Source: Mucilaginibacter rigui
Lineage (GTDB): Bacteria > Bacteroidota > Bacteroidia > Sphingobacteriales > Sphingobacteriaceae
Reading direction: 5' to 3'
NCBI RefSeq assembly: GCF_014773275.1
Contig: NZ_JACWMW010000002.1
Span: forward strand, 1,178,001 to 1,242,000
Length of the DNA: 64,000 bases
In this document: positions 9,335 to 17,925 of the stretch, piece by piece
Layout: each line of letters opens with the position of its first letter
How positions within the stretch are numbered: position 1 is the stretch's first letter
Program-made: the position numbers and the translations under genes
The notes under the pieces: model-generated
Seen by the model: the letters and a program-made list of their open reading frames with translations, nothing else
What the model was told of the DNA's origin: nothing
Database searches by the model: none

Positions 9335-9340
9335 TCAGTC

Positions 9341-9520
9341 ATGTCGAAAATTAAAATAACACAGATCAAAAGCGTTATCGACAGAAGCGAGCGCCAAAAG
9401 AAAACCGTTGAGGCCTTAGGCCTTAAGAAAATTAACCACAGCGTGGAAGTTGAAGCCACTGCGGCTATTATAGGTATGGTTAGAAAAGTTAACCACCTGG
9501 TAGCAGTAGAAAATATTTAA
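9341..9520 (+). CDS. rpmD: 50S ribosomal protein L30
   Basis: A 59-aa small 50S protein. It reads [20 protein letters not shown] and continues with [19 protein letters not shown] and [15 protein letters not shown], typical of L30. It lies 6 bp after rpsE and 4 bp before rplO, the canonical position. Confidence 0.96.
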   Translation: MSKIKITQIKSVIDRSERQKKTVEALGLKKINHSVEVEATAAIIGMVRKVNHLVAVENI

Positions 9521-9524
9521 TATC

Positions 9525-9971
9525 ATGAATTTAAGTAATCTTAAACCTGCAGAAGGTTCTACTAAAAATAGAAAAAGAATTGGCCGTGGTACAGGTTCTG
9601 GCCGTGGCGGTACATCAACCCGTGGCCATAAAGGTGCCGGTTCACGTTCAGGTACATCTACCAAGGTAGGTTTTGAAGGTGGCCAGATGCCATTGCAACG
9701 CCGTGTGCCTAAGGTTGGTTTTAAAAACCCTAACCGTGTTGAATATACAGGTGTAAACCTTGATGTGTTGCAACAACTGGTTGAGAAATATTCACTGGCA
9801 ACAGTTGATTTCGATATCTTGAAAGAGCACGGTTTAGCTTCTCGTAACGATTTGGTAAAAATCCTTGGTCGTGGCGAATTAAAAGCTAAATTAGAGGTTA
9901 AAGCACACGCATTTACTGCTACTGCACAAAAAGCTATTGAAGCAGCTGGCGGAACTATTGTAAAGTTATAA
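9525..9971 (+). CDS. rplO: 50S ribosomal protein L15
   Basis: Late-assembly 50S protein. Length is 148 aa. The N-terminal glycine-rich arm (RKRIGRGTGSGRGGTSTRGHKGAG) and the core FEGGQMPLQRRVPKVGF identify it. It lies 5 bp before secY, the usual spc operon arrangement. Confidence 0.97.
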   Translation: MNLSNLKPAEGSTKNRKRIGRGTGSGRGGTSTRGHKGAGSRSGTSTKVGFEGGQMPLQRRVPKVGFKNPNRVEYTGVNLDVLQQLVEKYSLATVDFDILKEHGLASRNDLVKILGRGELKAKLEVKAHAFTATAQKAIEAAGGTIVKL

Positions 9972-9976
9972 TTTCG

Positions 9977-11320
9977 ATGAAGAAATTTTTCACCACATTA
10001 TCCAATATCTGGAAAATTGAAGATCTAAGAGTGCGTATTACAAACACACTCTTATTTCTTTTGATATATCGTGTTGGTTCGTTTATTGTTTTGCCGGGTG
10101 TAAACGCGGCATCACTTAATAGTACCCAAAACAAAGAAGGCCTTGTAGGGCTGTTAAACATGTTTGCCGGAGGTTCGTTCTCACGTTCGTCTATTTTGGC
10201 ATTAGGTGTTATGCCTTACATTTCTGCTTCAATTGTGGTGCAGCTGTTGGGTATTGCGGTACCTTACTTCATTAAACTGCAAAAAGAGGGCGAAAGCGGC
10301 CGTAACAAAATAAACCAGTGGACACGTTACCTAACTATAGGTATCACAGCGCTACAGGCTATTGGCTATTTAAAATCGCAGGTTACGGCTGATGCTATGC
10401 TTATCCCCAACCCATACTTTACAATACTAAATGTTTGCGTATTAACCGCGGGCACTTTATTTGTAATGTGGCTTGGCGAGAAGATCACTGATAAAGGTAT
10501 CGGTAACGGTATCTCATTGATCATCATGGTGGGTATCATTGCTCAATTGCCACAGGCGTTTATTGTAGAGTTCCAGTCTCGTACAGGTGGTGCAGGTGGT
10601 TTAATTACCTTCATTGTTGAGATTGTTGCACTGCTTGGTGTGGTAATGTTTACCATATTGATAGTGCAGGGAACTCGTAAAATTGCTGTGCAATATGCAA
10701 AACGTATTGTGGGTAACAAACAATATGGTGGTGTGCGCCAGTATATACCTTTAAAGGTAAATGCTGCGGGTGTAATGCCAATTATATTTGCGCAGGCATT
10801 AATGTTTATACCGGCAACAGTTTCGCAGTTTTTCCCTAATGCAACCTCAAACGGTGTGTTAATAGCATTATCAAACCCTAACTCCTGGCAACATAACTTA
10901 ACGTTTGGTATATTAATTATACTATTCACTTACTTTTATACAGCTATTACAGTTAATCCTAACCAGATGGCTGACGATATGAAAAAGAACGGTGGCTTTA
11001 TACCGGGTATTAAACCAGGTAAAAGCACGGCTGATTTTATTGACGGGGTAATCTCAAAAATAACTTTACCGGGTTCTATTTTCTTAGCTATTGTTGCTAT
11101 TATCCCGGCCCTGGCCAGTTTGGTAGGTGTAAGCAGCTTGTTTGCAAGATTTTTTGGTGGAACATCATTGATCATCCTTGTGGGGGTAGTTTTAGATACT
11201 TTACAGCAGATAGAGAGCCATTTGTTAATGCGCCATTACGACGGGTTGATGAAAACAGGCAGGATAAAAGGCCGTGCAAGTATCCCTACAGCATCGGGTG
11301 CTACCCCGCCAGTTATCTAA
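9977..11320 (+). CDS. secY: Preprotein translocase subunit SecY
   Basis: Channel-forming subunit of the SecYEG translocon in the inner membrane. Length is 447 aa with ten predicted membrane segments. The plug/TM2 region GGSFSRSSILALGVMPYISA and GEKITDKGIGNGISLIIM are conserved, and the cytosolic loop NPNQMADDMKKNGGFIPGIKPG is present. It lies between rplO and map. Confidence 0.97.
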   Translation: MKKFFTTLSNIWKIEDLRVRITNTLLFLLIYRVGSFIVLPGVNAASLNSTQNKEGLVGLLNMFAGGSFSRSSILALGVMPYISASIVVQLLGIAVPYFIKLQKEGESGRNKINQWTRYLTIGITALQAIGYLKSQVTADAMLIPNPYFTILNVCVLTAGTLFVMWLGEKITDKGIGNGISLIIMVGIIAQLPQAFIVEFQSRTGGAGGLITFIVEIVALLGVVMFTILIVQGTRKIAVQYAKRIVGNKQYGGVRQYIPLKVNAAGVMPIIFAQALMFIPATVSQFFPNATSNGVLIALSNPNSWQHNLTFGILIILFTYFYTAITVNPNQMADDMKKNGGFIPGIKPGKSTADFIDGVISKITLPGSIFLAIVAIIPALASLVGVSSLFARFFGGTSLIILVGVVLDTLQQIESHLLMRHYDGLMKTGRIKGRASIPTASGATPPVI

Positions 11321-11327
11321 TTAATAC

Positions 11328-12119
11328 ATGTCAAAGATCAATTATAAGTCTGTCGAGGAGATAGAACTCATAAGAGAAAGTTCTTTACTTGTTTCTAAAA
11401 CACACGCGGAAGTAGCAAAAATTATTGCCCCGGGTGTTACTACAATGGAATTGAATAAACTTGCCGAAACCTTTATCCGTGACAACGGAGGGGTTCCGGC
11501 ATTTTTAAACTACAACGGCTTCCCTTATTCATTGTGCATATCGCTTAATGACCAGGTGGTACACGGTTTCCCAGGCAAACATGTTTTAGTTGAAGGCGAC
11601 CTGGTATCGGTTGATTGCGGTGTGATCCTTAACAAATACTTTGGCGACTCGGCATTCACTTATGCTATTGGCGAGGTAGATGAAACTACCAAAACCCTAA
11701 TGCGCGTTACCAGGGAATGTTTAGACCTTGGTGTTGCGAAAGCAGTAGTAGGTATGCGCATTGGCGATATCGGCTACGCAGTTCAGGAACATGCCGAGAA
11801 GCATGGCTTTGGTGTTGTTAAGGAATTGGTTGGCCACGGTGTGGGTATTCGCTTACACGAGAAACCAGAAGTACCAAACTACGGTAAACGTGGATCGGGC
11901 ATTAAATTAGAGGAAGGGATGGTAATTGCCATTGAGCCGATGATAAATGCAGGCCGTGCTGGTGTTAAGTTTTGGGATGATGGATGGACCGTATCAACGG
12001 TTGATAAAAAACCATCGGCACATTATGAGCATACAGTAGCTGTTGGTAAGGGAAAACCAGACATTTTATCGACGTTTGAATACATTGATAAAGTTTTAGA
12101 AGAAAAGAATAATAATTAA
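11328..12119 (+). CDS. map: Methionine aminopeptidase, type I
   Basis: Removes the initiator methionine from nascent proteins. Length is 263 aa. The five metal ligands are visible: the two Asp in VDCGVILNKYFGDSA, the His in VGHGVGIRLHEKPEVPNY, the Glu in AIEPMINAG and the Glu in HYEHTVAV. It lacks an N-terminal zinc finger, so it is type Ia. It lies 7 bp after secY, a common Bacteroidota arrangement, and 63 bp before infA. Confidence 0.95.
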   Translation: MSKINYKSVEEIELIRESSLLVSKTHAEVAKIIAPGVTTMELNKLAETFIRDNGGVPAFLNYNGFPYSLCISLNDQVVHGFPGKHVLVEGDLVSVDCGVILNKYFGDSAFTYAIGEVDETTKTLMRVTRECLDLGVAKAVVGMRIGDIGYAVQEHAEKHGFGVVKELVGHGVGIRLHEKPEVPNYGKRGSGIKLEEGMVIAIEPMINAGRAGVKFWDDGWTVSTVDKKPSAHYEHTVAVGKGKPDILSTFEYIDKVLEEKNNN

Positions 12120-12130
12120 ATAATTTTTAT

Positions 12131-12160
12131 TAATTTTGCATCCCGCTTTCAGGGCGGATA
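12131..12160 (+). promoter_or_regulatory. Possible promoter and hairpin leader before infA
   Basis: TAATTTTG at 12131-12138 matches the TAnnTTTG box, but no good -33 TTTG is seen at the right distance. A small CCGC...GCGG hairpin follows around 12143-12158. It may give infA-rpmJ extra transcription. Confidence 0.35.
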
Positions 12161-12182
12161 ATTAAGTAATAATCAGTAAAAT

Positions 12183-12401
12183 ATGGCAAAACAATCCTCG
12201 ATTGAGCAAGACGGTACAATTCGCGAAGCATTATCAAATGCTATGTTTAGAGTTGAACTTGAAAACGGCCACGAGATTATTGCACACATATCCGGCAAAA
12301 TGCGTATGCACTATATTAAAATTTTACCTGGCGACAGAGTGAAACTGGAAATGAGCCCATACGATTTAACAAAAGGAAGAATAACCTACAGATATAAATA
12401 A
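12183..12401 (+). CDS. infA: Translation initiation factor IF-1
   Basis: OB-fold factor that binds the 30S A site during initiation. Length is 72 aa, identical to E. coli. It starts [17 protein letters not shown] and contains [21 protein letters not shown] and [21 protein letters not shown]. rpmJ follows 8 bp later. Confidence 0.97.
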   Translation: MAKQSSIEQDGTIREALSNAMFRVELENGHEIIAHISGKMRMHYIKILPGDRVKLEMSPYDLTKGRITYRYK

Positions 12402-12409
12402 TAAACGAG

Positions 12410-12526
12410 ATGAAAGTTAGAGCATCCATTAAAAAACGCAGTGTTGATTGCAAGATCATTCGCCGCAACGGGAAACTTTACGTTATAAACAAAAAGAACC
12501 CGAAGTTTAAACAACGTCAGGGATAA
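12410..12526 (+). CDS. rpmJ: 50S ribosomal protein L36, zinc-free form
   Basis: A 38-aa 50S protein. It starts [19 protein letters not shown] and ends NPKFKQRQG. Zinc-type L36 has a C-x2-C-x12-C-x4-H ribbon. Here only one Cys remains (Cys14) and the other ligands are replaced, so it is a C-minus form. S14 here is also C-minus. Confidence 0.95.
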   Translation: MKVRASIKKRSVDCKIIRRNGKLYVINKKNPKFKQRQG

Positions 12527-12545
12527 TTAAAGAATTTGTAATAAC

Positions 12546-12578
12546 CCGTACAACGGTGGCCCGCCGTTCGGTATTACG
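12546..12578 (+). promoter_or_regulatory. Leader hairpin before rpsM
   Basis: AACGG at 12552-12556 pairs with CCGTT at 12564-12568 around a GC-rich loop; flanking CGTA and TACG can extend the pairing. It lies in the 69-bp rpmJ-rpsM spacer, about 18 nt before the start. The alpha operon of E. coli is regulated in the rpsM leader by S4, so regulation here is conceivable but unproven. Confidence 0.35.
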
Positions 12579-12595
12579 TAAAACAAAAAACAAAT

Positions 12596-12973
12596 ATGGC
12601 AAGGATTTCCGGTATTGATTTACCAAAAAATAAAAGAGGCGAGATAGGCTTAACCTACATTTACGGTATAGGCCGTACAACCGCTCAAAACATTTTAACT
12701 GAAGCAGGTATCGACTTTAACACTAAAGTTCAGGATTGGTCAGATGATCAGTTAACTGCTATTCGTACCATTATCAACGATCAAATTAAAGTTGAAGGTG
12801 CACTGCGTTCAGAAGTTCAGCTTAACATCAAACGTTTAATGGATATAGGTTGCTACCGTGGTACCCGTCATCGTAAAGGTTTACCTCTACGTGGCCAGCG
12901 GACCAAAAACAACTCACGTACCCGTAAAGGAAAACGTAAAACAGTTGCTAACAAAAAGAAAGCTACTAAATAG
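12596..12973 (+). CDS. rpsM: 30S ribosomal protein S13
   Basis: 30S head protein that contacts the 50S subunit and P-site tRNA. Length is 125 aa. It starts [19 protein letters not shown] and ends with the basic segment [19 protein letters not shown]. It begins the alpha-operon part of the block. A 129-bp spacer containing phased repeats follows. Confidence 0.97.
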   Translation: MARISGIDLPKNKRGEIGLTYIYGIGRTTAQNILTEAGIDFNTKVQDWSDDQLTAIRTIINDQIKVEGALRSEVQLNIKRLMDIGCYRGTRHRKGLPLRGQRTKNNSRTRKGKRKTVANKKKATK

Positions 12974-12978
12974 TAAAT

Positions 12979-13096
12979 AGTGATTGGTGAGTGGTGAGTA
13001 GTGATACATGCCTTTGCCAGGAATACATAAAATTATAAAAACGATTAGTGGGTCCGAGTTAAATCACTAACTCAGTAATTCATTAAATCAATAATT
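12979..13096. repeat. Phased 7-8-mer inverted repeat before rpsK
   Basis: Left arm 12979-13006 reads AGTGATT, GGTGAGT, GGTGAGT, AGTGATA. Right arm 13061-13096 reads AAATCACT, AACTCAGT, AATTCATT, AAATCAAT, AATT in 8-bp phase. The arms are imperfectly complementary with a central 54-bp spacer. The right arm is nearly the same as the repeat at 39533-39564 upstream of an outer-membrane protein gene. Confidence 0.7.
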
Positions 13097-13102
13097 AAGA
13101 AA

Positions 13103-13492
13103 ATGGCTAAATCTAAAAAAGTTACCAAAAAGCGTATTGTAGTAGTTGAGTCAGTTGGCGAAGCACACATCAACGCAACTTTTAACAACATCATTATCAC
13201 CCTTACCAACAAAAACGGACAGGCTATATCATGGTCTTCTGCGGGTAAAATGGGTTTTAAAGGTTCTAAAAAGAACACCCCTTATGCTGCCGGTCAGGCT
13301 GCTGCCGATTGCGGTAAAGTTGCTTATGACCTTGGCTTACGTAAGGTAGAGGTGTTTGTTAAAGGCCCGGGTTCTGGCCGCGAGTCTGCTATCCGTACCC
13401 TGCAAACAACAGGTATCGAGGTAACAACCATAAAGGACATCACCCCGCTTCCGCACAACGGTTGCCGTCCATCAAAACGTAGAAGAGTTTAA
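13103..13492 (+). CDS. rpsK: 30S ribosomal protein S11
   Basis: 30S platform protein near the mRNA exit. Length is 129 aa, as in E. coli. Signatures are [21 protein letters not shown] and the C-terminal [15 protein letters not shown]. It follows the phased repeat and precedes rpsD by 66 bp, a spacer filled by a structured leader. Confidence 0.97.
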   Translation: MAKSKKVTKKRIVVVESVGEAHINATFNNIIITLTNKNGQAISWSSAGKMGFKGSKKNTPYAAGQAAADCGKVAYDLGLRKVEVFVKGPGSGRESAIRTLQTTGIEVTTIKDITPLPHNGCRPSKRRRV

Positions 13493-13495
13493 TTA

Positions 13496-13548
13496 ATCAA
13501 ATTTTAAAGCTAAGATTCGGCAGCTGCGGGCTGTTTGATACTTTAAAA
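13496..13548 (+). promoter_or_regulatory. Structured rpsD leader with crossing helices
   Basis: Helix 1 is ATCAAA (13496-13501) with TTTGAT (13534-13539), stacked on CAGC (13521-13524) with GCTG (13530-13533). Helix 2 is TTTTAAAG (13502-13509) with CTTTAAAA (13541-13548). All are perfect, and helices 1 and 2 cross, so they are mutually exclusive or form a pseudoknot. The element ends 10 nt before the S4 start codon. S4 autoregulates through structured mRNA in E. coli and Bacillus. Confidence 0.55.
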
Positions 13549-13558
13549 CACACAAACA

Positions 13559-14167
13559 ATGGCAAGATATACAGGCCCCAAATCAAAAATTGCGCGTAGG
13601 TTCCGCGAGCCGATCTTCGGTCCGGATAAAGCGTTAGAGAGAAAAAACTACGGACCAGGTATGCATGGTGCTTCTAAAAGAAGAGGAAAGCAATCTGAGT
13701 ACGCAGTACAGTTAATGGAAAAACAAAAAGTTAAATACACTTACGGTGTGTTAGAGCGTCAGTTCGAAAACTTATTCCATACTGCTTCTGCTAAAGAAGG
13801 TATCACCGGTGAGAATTTGTTAAAATTCTTAGAAGCACGTTTAGATAATGCAGTTTACCGTTTAGGTATTGCTCCTACACGTTCTGGTGCACGCCAGTTA
13901 GTAGGCCACAAGCACATTACTGTTAACGGTAGCGTTGTAAACATCGCTTCATACCAACTTAAAGCTGGTGACGTTATTGCAGTACGCGAAAAATCAAAAT
14001 CACTTGAAAGCATCACTACATCAGTAGCTGGCCGTAAAGTAAATAAATATAGCTGGTTAGAATGGAACGCTGATGAATTATCAGGTAAGTTCTTAAACTA
14101 TCCAAACCGCGACGAGATCCCTGAGAATATCAAAGAGAACCTAATCGTCGAGTTATACTCAAAATAA
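13559..14167 (+). CDS. rpsD: 30S ribosomal protein S4
   Basis: Primary 16S rRNA binder that nucleates 30S assembly and is a known translational autoregulator. Length is 202 aa. It starts [17 protein letters not shown] and carries the S4 domain ([34 protein letters not shown]). The N-terminal zinc cysteines are absent. It has its own structured leader. Confidence 0.97.
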   Translation: MARYTGPKSKIARRFREPIFGPDKALERKNYGPGMHGASKRRGKQSEYAVQLMEKQKVKYTYGVLERQFENLFHTASAKEGITGENLLKFLEARLDNAVYRLGIAPTRSGARQLVGHKHITVNGSVVNIASYQLKAGDVIAVREKSKSLESITTSVAGRKVNKYSWLEWNADELSGKFLNYPNRDEIPENIKENLIVELYSK

Positions 14168-14180
14168 TAACGATAATTAT

Positions 14181-14220
14181 CCGCGGGATGGTTGGCATAC
14201 TATGTCAATCATTTTCGTGG
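14181..14220 (+). promoter_or_regulatory. Long hairpin in the rpoA leader
   Basis: The inner stem is ATGGTTGGCAT (14188-14198) with ATGTCAATCAT (14202-14212), 11 pairs including two G-U wobbles and a 3-nt loop. The outer stem is CCGCG (14181-14185) with CGTGG (14216-14220), including one G-U. Wobble pairs mean the RNA of this strand folds better than the DNA palindrome suggests. It has no T-run, so it is more likely a regulatory or processing site than a terminator. Confidence 0.55.
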
Positions 14221-14263
14221 TTAAAATCTATTCAAATTAGTTAACAATAAATAAAAGATATAA

Positions 14264-15256
14264 ATGGCAATTTTAGCATTTCAAAAACCAGACAAGGTTA
14301 TCATGCAGAAATCAAATGATTTTGATGGCACGTTTGAGTTTCGTCCGTTAGAACCAGGCTTCGGTGTAACCATTGGTAATGCTCTGCGTCGTATCTTACT
14401 TTCTTCATTAGAAGGTTTTGCTATTACATCTGTTCGTTTTTCGGGTGTAACGCATGAGTTTTCAACTATCAAAGGTGTGGTTGAAGATGTAACCGAGATC
14501 ATCCTTAACTTAAAACAAGTTCGTTTTAAAAAGATAGGTGAATCGGGCGATAATGAGAAAATATTTGTGATCATTAACGGCCAGGATGCTTTTAAAGCAG
14601 GCGATATTACCAAGTTTTCAAACAACTTTGAAGTATTAAACCCTGAGCTGGTTATCTGTAACATGGATTCATCAGTAACGCTTGAAGTTGAGCTTACTGT
14701 TGCTAAAGGCCGTGGTTACATCAGCAACGAGGAAAACAAAAATCCTGATGCTAACGTAGGTGTGATAGCTATCGATTCTATCTTTACGCCTATCAAAAAT
14801 GTAAAATACACTTTAGAGAACTATCGTGTTGAGCAAAAAACAGATTACGAAAAACTGATCCTTGATATTTCTACAGATGGTTCAATTCATCCGGAGGATG
14901 CTTTGAAACAAGCTGCGAAAATTCTTATCCAGCACTTCATGCTGTTCTCTGACGAGAACATGATGCTTGAAGCACAGGCTAAAGAAGAAACTAAAGAAGT
15001 TGATGAGGAAATCTTACACATGCGTAAGATCCTTAAAACTGAATTGGTTGATCTTGACCTGTCAGTGCGTGCACTTAACTGCTTAAAAGCTGCCGATATC
15101 CGCAGCCTTGCAGACTTGGTTTCTTACGACGTTGCTGACATGTTAAAATTCAGGAACTTTGGTAAAAAATCATTAACTGAAATTCAGGACCTGGTTAAAT
15201 CAAAAGGTTTATCTTTTGGTATGAACCTGTCTAAATTTAAGTTAGACGAAGAATAA
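14264..15256 (+). CDS. rpoA: RNA polymerase alpha subunit
   Basis: The alpha subunit dimerises to scaffold RNA polymerase and its C-terminal domain contacts DNA and activators. Length is 330 aa. The N-terminal domain has [25 protein letters not shown] (about 25-50). The C-terminal domain begins near residue 260 with [23 protein letters not shown] and [13 protein letters not shown] strong terminator follows the stop. Confidence 0.97.
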   Translation: MAILAFQKPDKVIMQKSNDFDGTFEFRPLEPGFGVTIGNALRRILLSSLEGFAITSVRFSGVTHEFSTIKGVVEDVTEIILNLKQVRFKKIGESGDNEKIFVIINGQDAFKAGDITKFSNNFEVLNPELVICNMDSSVTLEVELTVAKGRGYISNEENKNPDANVGVIAIDSIFTPIKNVKYTLENYRVEQKTDYEKLILDISTDGSIHPEDALKQAAKILIQHFMLFSDENMMLEAQAKEETKEVDEEILHMRKILKTELVDLDLSVRALNCLKAADIRSLADLVSYDVADMLKFRNFGKKSLTEIQDLVKSKGLSFGMNLSKFKLDEE

Positions 15257-15266
15257 TTTTATGATT

Positions 15267-15304
15267 AGAGGTTAGCGATGTTCCGCATCACTAACCTCTT
15301 TTTA
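15267..15304 (+). terminator. Intrinsic terminator after rpoA
   Basis: AGAGGTTAG (15267-15275) and GATG (15277-15280) pair with CATC (15286-15289) and CTAACCTCT (15291-15299), with a 5-nt loop and one internal mismatch. T residues follow. It separates rpoA from rplQ. Confidence 0.9.
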
Positions 15305-15316
15305 TTTAAATAGAAC

Positions 15317-15349
15317 TTTGGTTGAAGATGATACGGTGACGAATCTTTG
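15317..15349 (+). promoter_or_regulatory. Possible weak promoter for rplQ
   Basis: TTTG at 15317-15320, 21 bp, then AATCTTTG at 15342-15349. This is one mismatch and 1-2 bp of spacing away from TTTG-N19/20-TAnnTTTG. Some separate promoter is expected because a terminator lies just upstream and rplQ starts at 15444. Confidence 0.35.
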
Positions 15350-15443
15350 ACTGCTAATTAACAAGTCACTAAATATCGCGTAATTCCGCGGGCTTGATTT
15401 ATAAGTCGCCCAACGGTATGCACGTGCCACAACACAAAAACAA

Positions 15444-16046
15444 ATGAGACACGGAAAAAAAGTTAACCACTTAGGTCGTACAGACAGCCACCGCAAAGCG
15501 ATGTTGGCTAACATGGCTTCTTCGCTTATCCAACACAAGCGTATTACAACAACATTAGCAAAAGCAAAAGCTTTACGCGGTTATGTTGAGCCACTTTTAA
15601 CTAAATCAAAAAACGATACCACGCACTCACGCCGTACCGTATTTAGCTATTTACAAGACAAAGACACGGTGAACATCCTGTTCCGTGAAGTTGCTGAGAA
15701 AATTGCTAACCGCCCGGGTGGTTACACTCGTATCGTTAAGTTAGAGAACCGTTTAGGCGATAACGCTGAAATGGCTATCATCGAGTTAGTTGATTACAAC
15801 ACTGTTTACGGTAAAGATGTTGCTGCTAAAGCTGAGAAAAAATCAACACGTCGCCGTGGTGGTGCTTCAAAAGCAAAAGCTGAAACTGCTGCACCTGTAG
15901 CAAAAGAAACTGCAGCGCCTGTTGTAGCCGAAGAAACTGTAGCTGAGGCTCCGGTTGCTGAAGCGGCACCTGCTGTAGAAGAAACTCCTGCAACTGAAGC
16001 TCCTGCAGCTGATGATAAGGAAGAAAACGCTGAAAAAGGTGAGTAA
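15444..16046 (+). CDS. rplQ: 50S ribosomal protein L17 with acidic Ala/Glu/Pro tail
   Basis: 50S protein at the tunnel exit. The L17 core is about residues 1-125 ([43 protein letters not shown]). After a short basic [15 protein letters not shown] linker there is an uninterrupted tail of about 60 residues made almost only of Ala, Glu, Pro, Val and Thr, taking the protein to 200 aa against 127 in E. coli. Such tails occur in other Bacteroidota L17 proteins. A terminator follows. Confidence 0.95.
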   Translation: MRHGKKVNHLGRTDSHRKAMLANMASSLIQHKRITTTLAKAKALRGYVEPLLTKSKNDTTHSRRTVFSYLQDKDTVNILFREVAEKIANRPGGYTRIVKLENRLGDNAEMAIIELVDYNTVYGKDVAAKAEKKSTRRRGGASKAKAETAAPVAKETAAPVVAEETVAEAPVAEAAPAVEETPATEAPAADDKEENAEKGE

Positions 16047-16069
16047 TTAATTCCTCCCTTAAGCATACT

Positions 16070-16102
16070 AAAGCCCTGGTTATTTAACCAGGGCTTTTTT
16101 TG
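16070..16102 (+). terminator. Intrinsic terminator after rplQ
   Basis: A perfect 12-bp stem, AAAGCCCTGGTT at 16070-16081 pairing with AACCAGGGCTTT at 16086-16097, a 4-nt loop and a T-run. It ends the ribosomal block. Confidence 0.95.
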
Positions 16103-16185
16103 TTTAACCAGGTTTGTAATGTTTGCCGAATTTTAAAACCCCCGCCTACTTATTGGGTTTAGATAATATACTATTTAAACATAAA

Positions 16186-17922
16186 ATGGCAAACGTAGCA
16201 GACCAAATGGTAAAGATGTTGGTGAACGCGGGCATCAAAAGGATATACGCCGTAACAGGCGACAGCTTAAACGAGGTAAATGATGCTGTACGACGCGAAG
16301 GCAGCATACAATGGATACACGTACGGCATGAAGAAGCCGGTGCCTATGCAGCAGGTGCAGAGGCCCAGATAACCGGTAACCTTGCCTGTTGTGCGGGCAG
16401 CAGCGGCCCGGGCCACGTGCACCTGATAAATGGCTTATATGATGCTCACCGATCTGGCGCACCTGTTATTGCCATAGCATCAACCATTGCCAGTTTTGAG
16501 TATGGCACCGAATACTTCCAGGAAACCAACACCATTAAATTATTTGATGATTGCAGTTATTACAACCAGGTGGCTACAACACCTAAACAATTCCCGAGGA
16601 TGCTGCAGGCAGGCATACAGGCTGCGTTGCATCGTAAGGGGGTATCAGTAATAGGTGTGCCCGGCGACCTCACCAGCATGGATGCGGAGGATATTACTAC
16701 ATCTACCCAAAACTTTGATCCGGTTGCTGTAATAAGGCCATCAAACGATGACCTTGTTAAACTGGCAGCCTTGCTTAACCAGCATAAAAAGATAACGCTG
16801 TTTTGTGGGATAGGTGCCGCTGATGCGCATGATGAAGTGGTTGCGTTATCGCAAAAACTTAATGCGCCGGTGGCTTACTCGTTCCGCTCTAAAATGGATA
16901 TACAGTACGGCAACCCCAATGAAGTTGGCATGACGGGTTTGTTAGGCCTGCCATCGGCCTACCATTGTATGCATGAGAGCGACCTGCTGGTTTTACTGGG
17001 AACGGATTTTCCGTATACGCCTTTTATGCCTACCGATTGTAAAATTGTACAGATAGATATTAAGCCCGAACGCATTGGCCGCCGCGCTAAAGTGGATGTG
17101 GGTTTAAGCGGATCTGTAAAAGATACCCTTACTGAATTATTACCACAGATTGAGCAGCACGACGACGACAGCTTTTTGCAGGCACAGCTGAAATTTTATG
17201 CCCATGTTAAGGATAACATGAAGACGTATGTAAAAGATGCCGGTAAAAAAGAGAACATCCACCCCGAGTATATTGCCAGCCTGATTGATGAACTGGCTAC
17301 GGATGATGCTATTTTCACGGTAGATACGGGGATGTCGTGCGTTTGGGGTTCGCGCTATATTAATGCTACAGGTAAGCGTAAAATGATAGGCTCTTTTAAC
17401 CACGGGTCAATGGCTAATGCTATGCCGCAGGCTATTGGCGCTGCTTTGGCCTGCCCCGGCAGGCAGGTGGTGGCTTTATGTGGCGATGGCGGCCTGTCGA
17501 TGCTATTGGGCGATCTGGCTACTATTACACAATATAACCTCCCCATCAAGATCATCGTATTCAACAATCGATCGTTAGGGATGGTGAAGCTGGAAATGGA
17601 AGTTGCCGGCCTGCCCGACTGGCAAACTGATATGCATAACCCCGACTTTGCTATGGTTGCCAAAGCAATGGGTATAAAAGGCATCACCATAAAAGACCCG
17701 GATGAAGCAAAACAAGGATTAATTGAAGGATTGATATACAAAGGCCCGGCATTAATAAATATATTTACAGACCCTAACGCTTTAGCCATGCCACCAAAAA
17801 TTGAATTGGGGCAGATGAAGGGAATGGCTTTATCCATGACCAAACTTATGCTTAACGGGCGTATGGACGAGGTTGTAGATACTATAAAAGCCAACTATAA
17901 ACATTTAAAAGACCTGATATAA
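16186..17922 (+). CDS. poxB: Thiamine-diphosphate-dependent pyruvate oxidase/dehydrogenase (PoxB-like)
   Basis: Probably oxidises pyruvate to acetate and CO2 with TPP and FAD, passing electrons to quinone. The ATG at 16186 starts MANVADQMVKMLVNAG, the normal family N-terminus, giving 578 aa; the frame extends 21 codons upstream without support. The catalytic glutamate is in HVRHEEAGAYAAGAEA (Glu50). The central FAD/Rossmann domain follows, and the TPP motif GDGGLSMLLGD...FNNRSLGM lies near residues 430-460. E. coli PoxB is 572 aa. Acetolactate synthase is a less likely alternative. PAP2 starts 3 bp downstream. Confidence 0.85.
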   Translation: MANVADQMVKMLVNAGIKRIYAVTGDSLNEVNDAVRREGSIQWIHVRHEEAGAYAAGAEAQITGNLACCAGSSGPGHVHLINGLYDAHRSGAPVIAIASTIASFEYGTEYFQETNTIKLFDDCSYYNQVATTPKQFPRMLQAGIQAALHRKGVSVIGVPGDLTSMDAEDITTSTQNFDPVAVIRPSNDDLVKLAALLNQHKKITLFCGIGAADAHDEVVALSQKLNAPVAYSFRSKMDIQYGNPNEVGMTGLLGLPSAYHCMHESDLLVLLGTDFPYTPFMPTDCKIVQIDIKPERIGRRAKVDVGLSGSVKDTLTELLPQIEQHDDDSFLQAQLKFYAHVKDNMKTYVKDAGKKENIHPEYIASLIDELATDDAIFTVDTGMSCVWGSRYINATGKRKMIGSFNHGSMANAMPQAIGAALACPGRQVVALCGDGGLSMLLGDLATITQYNLPIKIIVFNNRSLGMVKLEMEVAGLPDWQTDMHNPDFAMVAKAMGIKGITIKDPDEAKQGLIEGLIYKGPALINIFTDPNALAMPPKIELGQMKGMALSMTKLMLNGRMDEVVDTIKANYKHLKDLI

Positions 17923-17925
17923 TAT

